A stretch of 64,000 bases of DNA from Sphingobium yanoikuyae. Its GTDB lineage: Bacteria > Pseudomonadota > Alphaproteobacteria > Sphingomonadales > Sphingomonadaceae. Below the pieces are notes generated by a model, which was given only the letters and a program-made list of their open reading frames with translations, searched no databases and was not told where the DNA came from. Below, one piece after another: positions 63,704 to 64,000 of the stretch. The stretch's first letter is position 1. Each line of letters starts with the position of its first letter. A program made the position numbers and the translations under genes. The stretch is from assembly GCF_013001025.1 (NCBI RefSeq), contig NZ_CP053021.1, positions 620,001 through 684,000 on the forward strand, given 5' to 3'.

Positions 63704-64000
63704 ATGAACGCCGTCGATATCCTCGTCCTCCTCCTCATCGGCGGTTGCGCCATATTCGGTCTGCTGCGCGGGTTCGTGACCGAAACCCTGTCACTGATCG
63801 CCTGGGTCGCGGGCATTTTCGCGATCAGCCTGTTCCATGCTTCCGTCACCGAATTGCTGACCAGCTTCGTCGGCAGCGAGAGCGGGGCGGCAGTGCTGGC
63901 CTTATTCCTGATCTTCGCCGTCACCTTTGGCGCTGGCAAGCTGCTCGCCCGCGCGATCGGCCAGCGTACCCGCCAGTCGGTGCTCGGCCCGATCGACCGG
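63704..64000 (+). CDS. cvpA: CvpA family membrane protein (cut by window edge)
   Basis: The first 99 residues are visible and no stop is reached. The start MNAVDILVLLLIGGCAIFGLLRGFVTETLSLIAWV is typical of CvpA, with helices at about 5-20, 25-45 and 62-85. CvpA is linked to colicin V production and envelope stress. It lies 10 bases after radA, an arrangement common in alphaproteobacteria, often followed by purF. Confidence 0.88.
   Translation, partial: MNAVDILVLLLIGGCAIFGLLRGFVTETLSLIAWVAGIFAISLFHASVTELLTSFVGSESGAAVLALFLIFAVTFGAGKLLARAIGQRTRQSVLGPIDR

Noticed and set aside
1..64000. tRNA, rRNA, CRISPR, transposase, prophage or restriction genes
   Set aside because: No cloverleaf-like segments, regularly spaced repeats, integrases or phage genes were recognised by eye. 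The repeats found are isolated inverted elements.

Overview
The window is GC-rich, densely coded chromosome from an alphaproteobacterium, most likely a member of the Sphingomonadaceae (Sphingobium/Sphingomonas type). The evidence is a serine palmitoyltransferase with the catalytic residues of the Sphingomonas paucimobilis enzyme beside its own acyl carrier protein, an accessory complex I subunit of the NDUFS4 type, an alphaproteobacterial-type SOS box, and dispersed intergenic inverted repeats. I see no rRNA, tRNA, CRISPR array, prophage or transposase. Many genes overlap their neighbours by 1 to 8 bases, so several start sites are read from overlaps and Shine-Dalgarno (SD) sequences.

Positions 1-19563 hold the tail of an unidentified membrane protein and a complete division and cell-wall (dcw) cluster: mraZ, rsmH, ftsL, ftsI, murE, murF, mraY, murD, ftsW, murG, murC, a 65-residue unknown gene, murB, ddl, ftsQ, ftsA and ftsZ. 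It opens with three 10-bp-spaced boxes that look like MraZ operators and closes with a strong terminator. Two repeat elements sit inside the cluster, at murG/murC and murB/ddl. A TPR-SPOR protein and a dNTP triphosphohydrolase follow.

Positions 22748-31790 are accessory metabolism. There is a GH92 mannosidase coupled to a truncated phosphatase gene, then a glutamine amidotransferase. Next comes a divergent unit: an orphan LuxR-type regulator, a Tat-exported glucose-fructose oxidoreductase-like enzyme and a secreted gluconolactonase on the minus strand, against a gluconate permease and a FadR-type regulator on the plus strand. Together these would oxidise sugar in the periplasm, hydrolyse the lactone and import gluconate. 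The intergenic region carries two perfect palindromes at likely promoters.

Positions 31790-36810 are the glycine cleavage operon (gcvT, gcvH, gcvPA, gcvPB) behind a tandem glycine riboswitch. Positions 36842-45047 carry a DUF938 methyltransferase, a Tam41-like candidate nucleotidyltransferase, a hybrid histidine kinase, the spt/acp pair for sphingolipid long-chain base synthesis, an NDUFS4-like subunit and the helicase HrpB. Positions 45105-55406 hold a cytosolic sulfatase with a TauE-type exporter, a polyprenyl diphosphate synthase, chorismate mutase, a JmjC-like cupin, an EamA transporter, a patatin (DUF3734) joined to a GntP-family permease, ccmAB and a small metalloprotease.

Positions 55447-64000 hold phhB, a structured leader before a threonine aldolase, an unusual secreted glycine-rich protein, a patatin-lipoprotein pair, a block of repeats, an EEP-family hydrolase, radA behind an SOS box, and the start of cvpA, which runs off the end. 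No single locus is clearly a wholly new system. The best leads are the periplasmic gluconate unit with its operators, the glycine-rich secreted protein, the Tam41-like gene near sphingolipid genes, and the small dcw gene.
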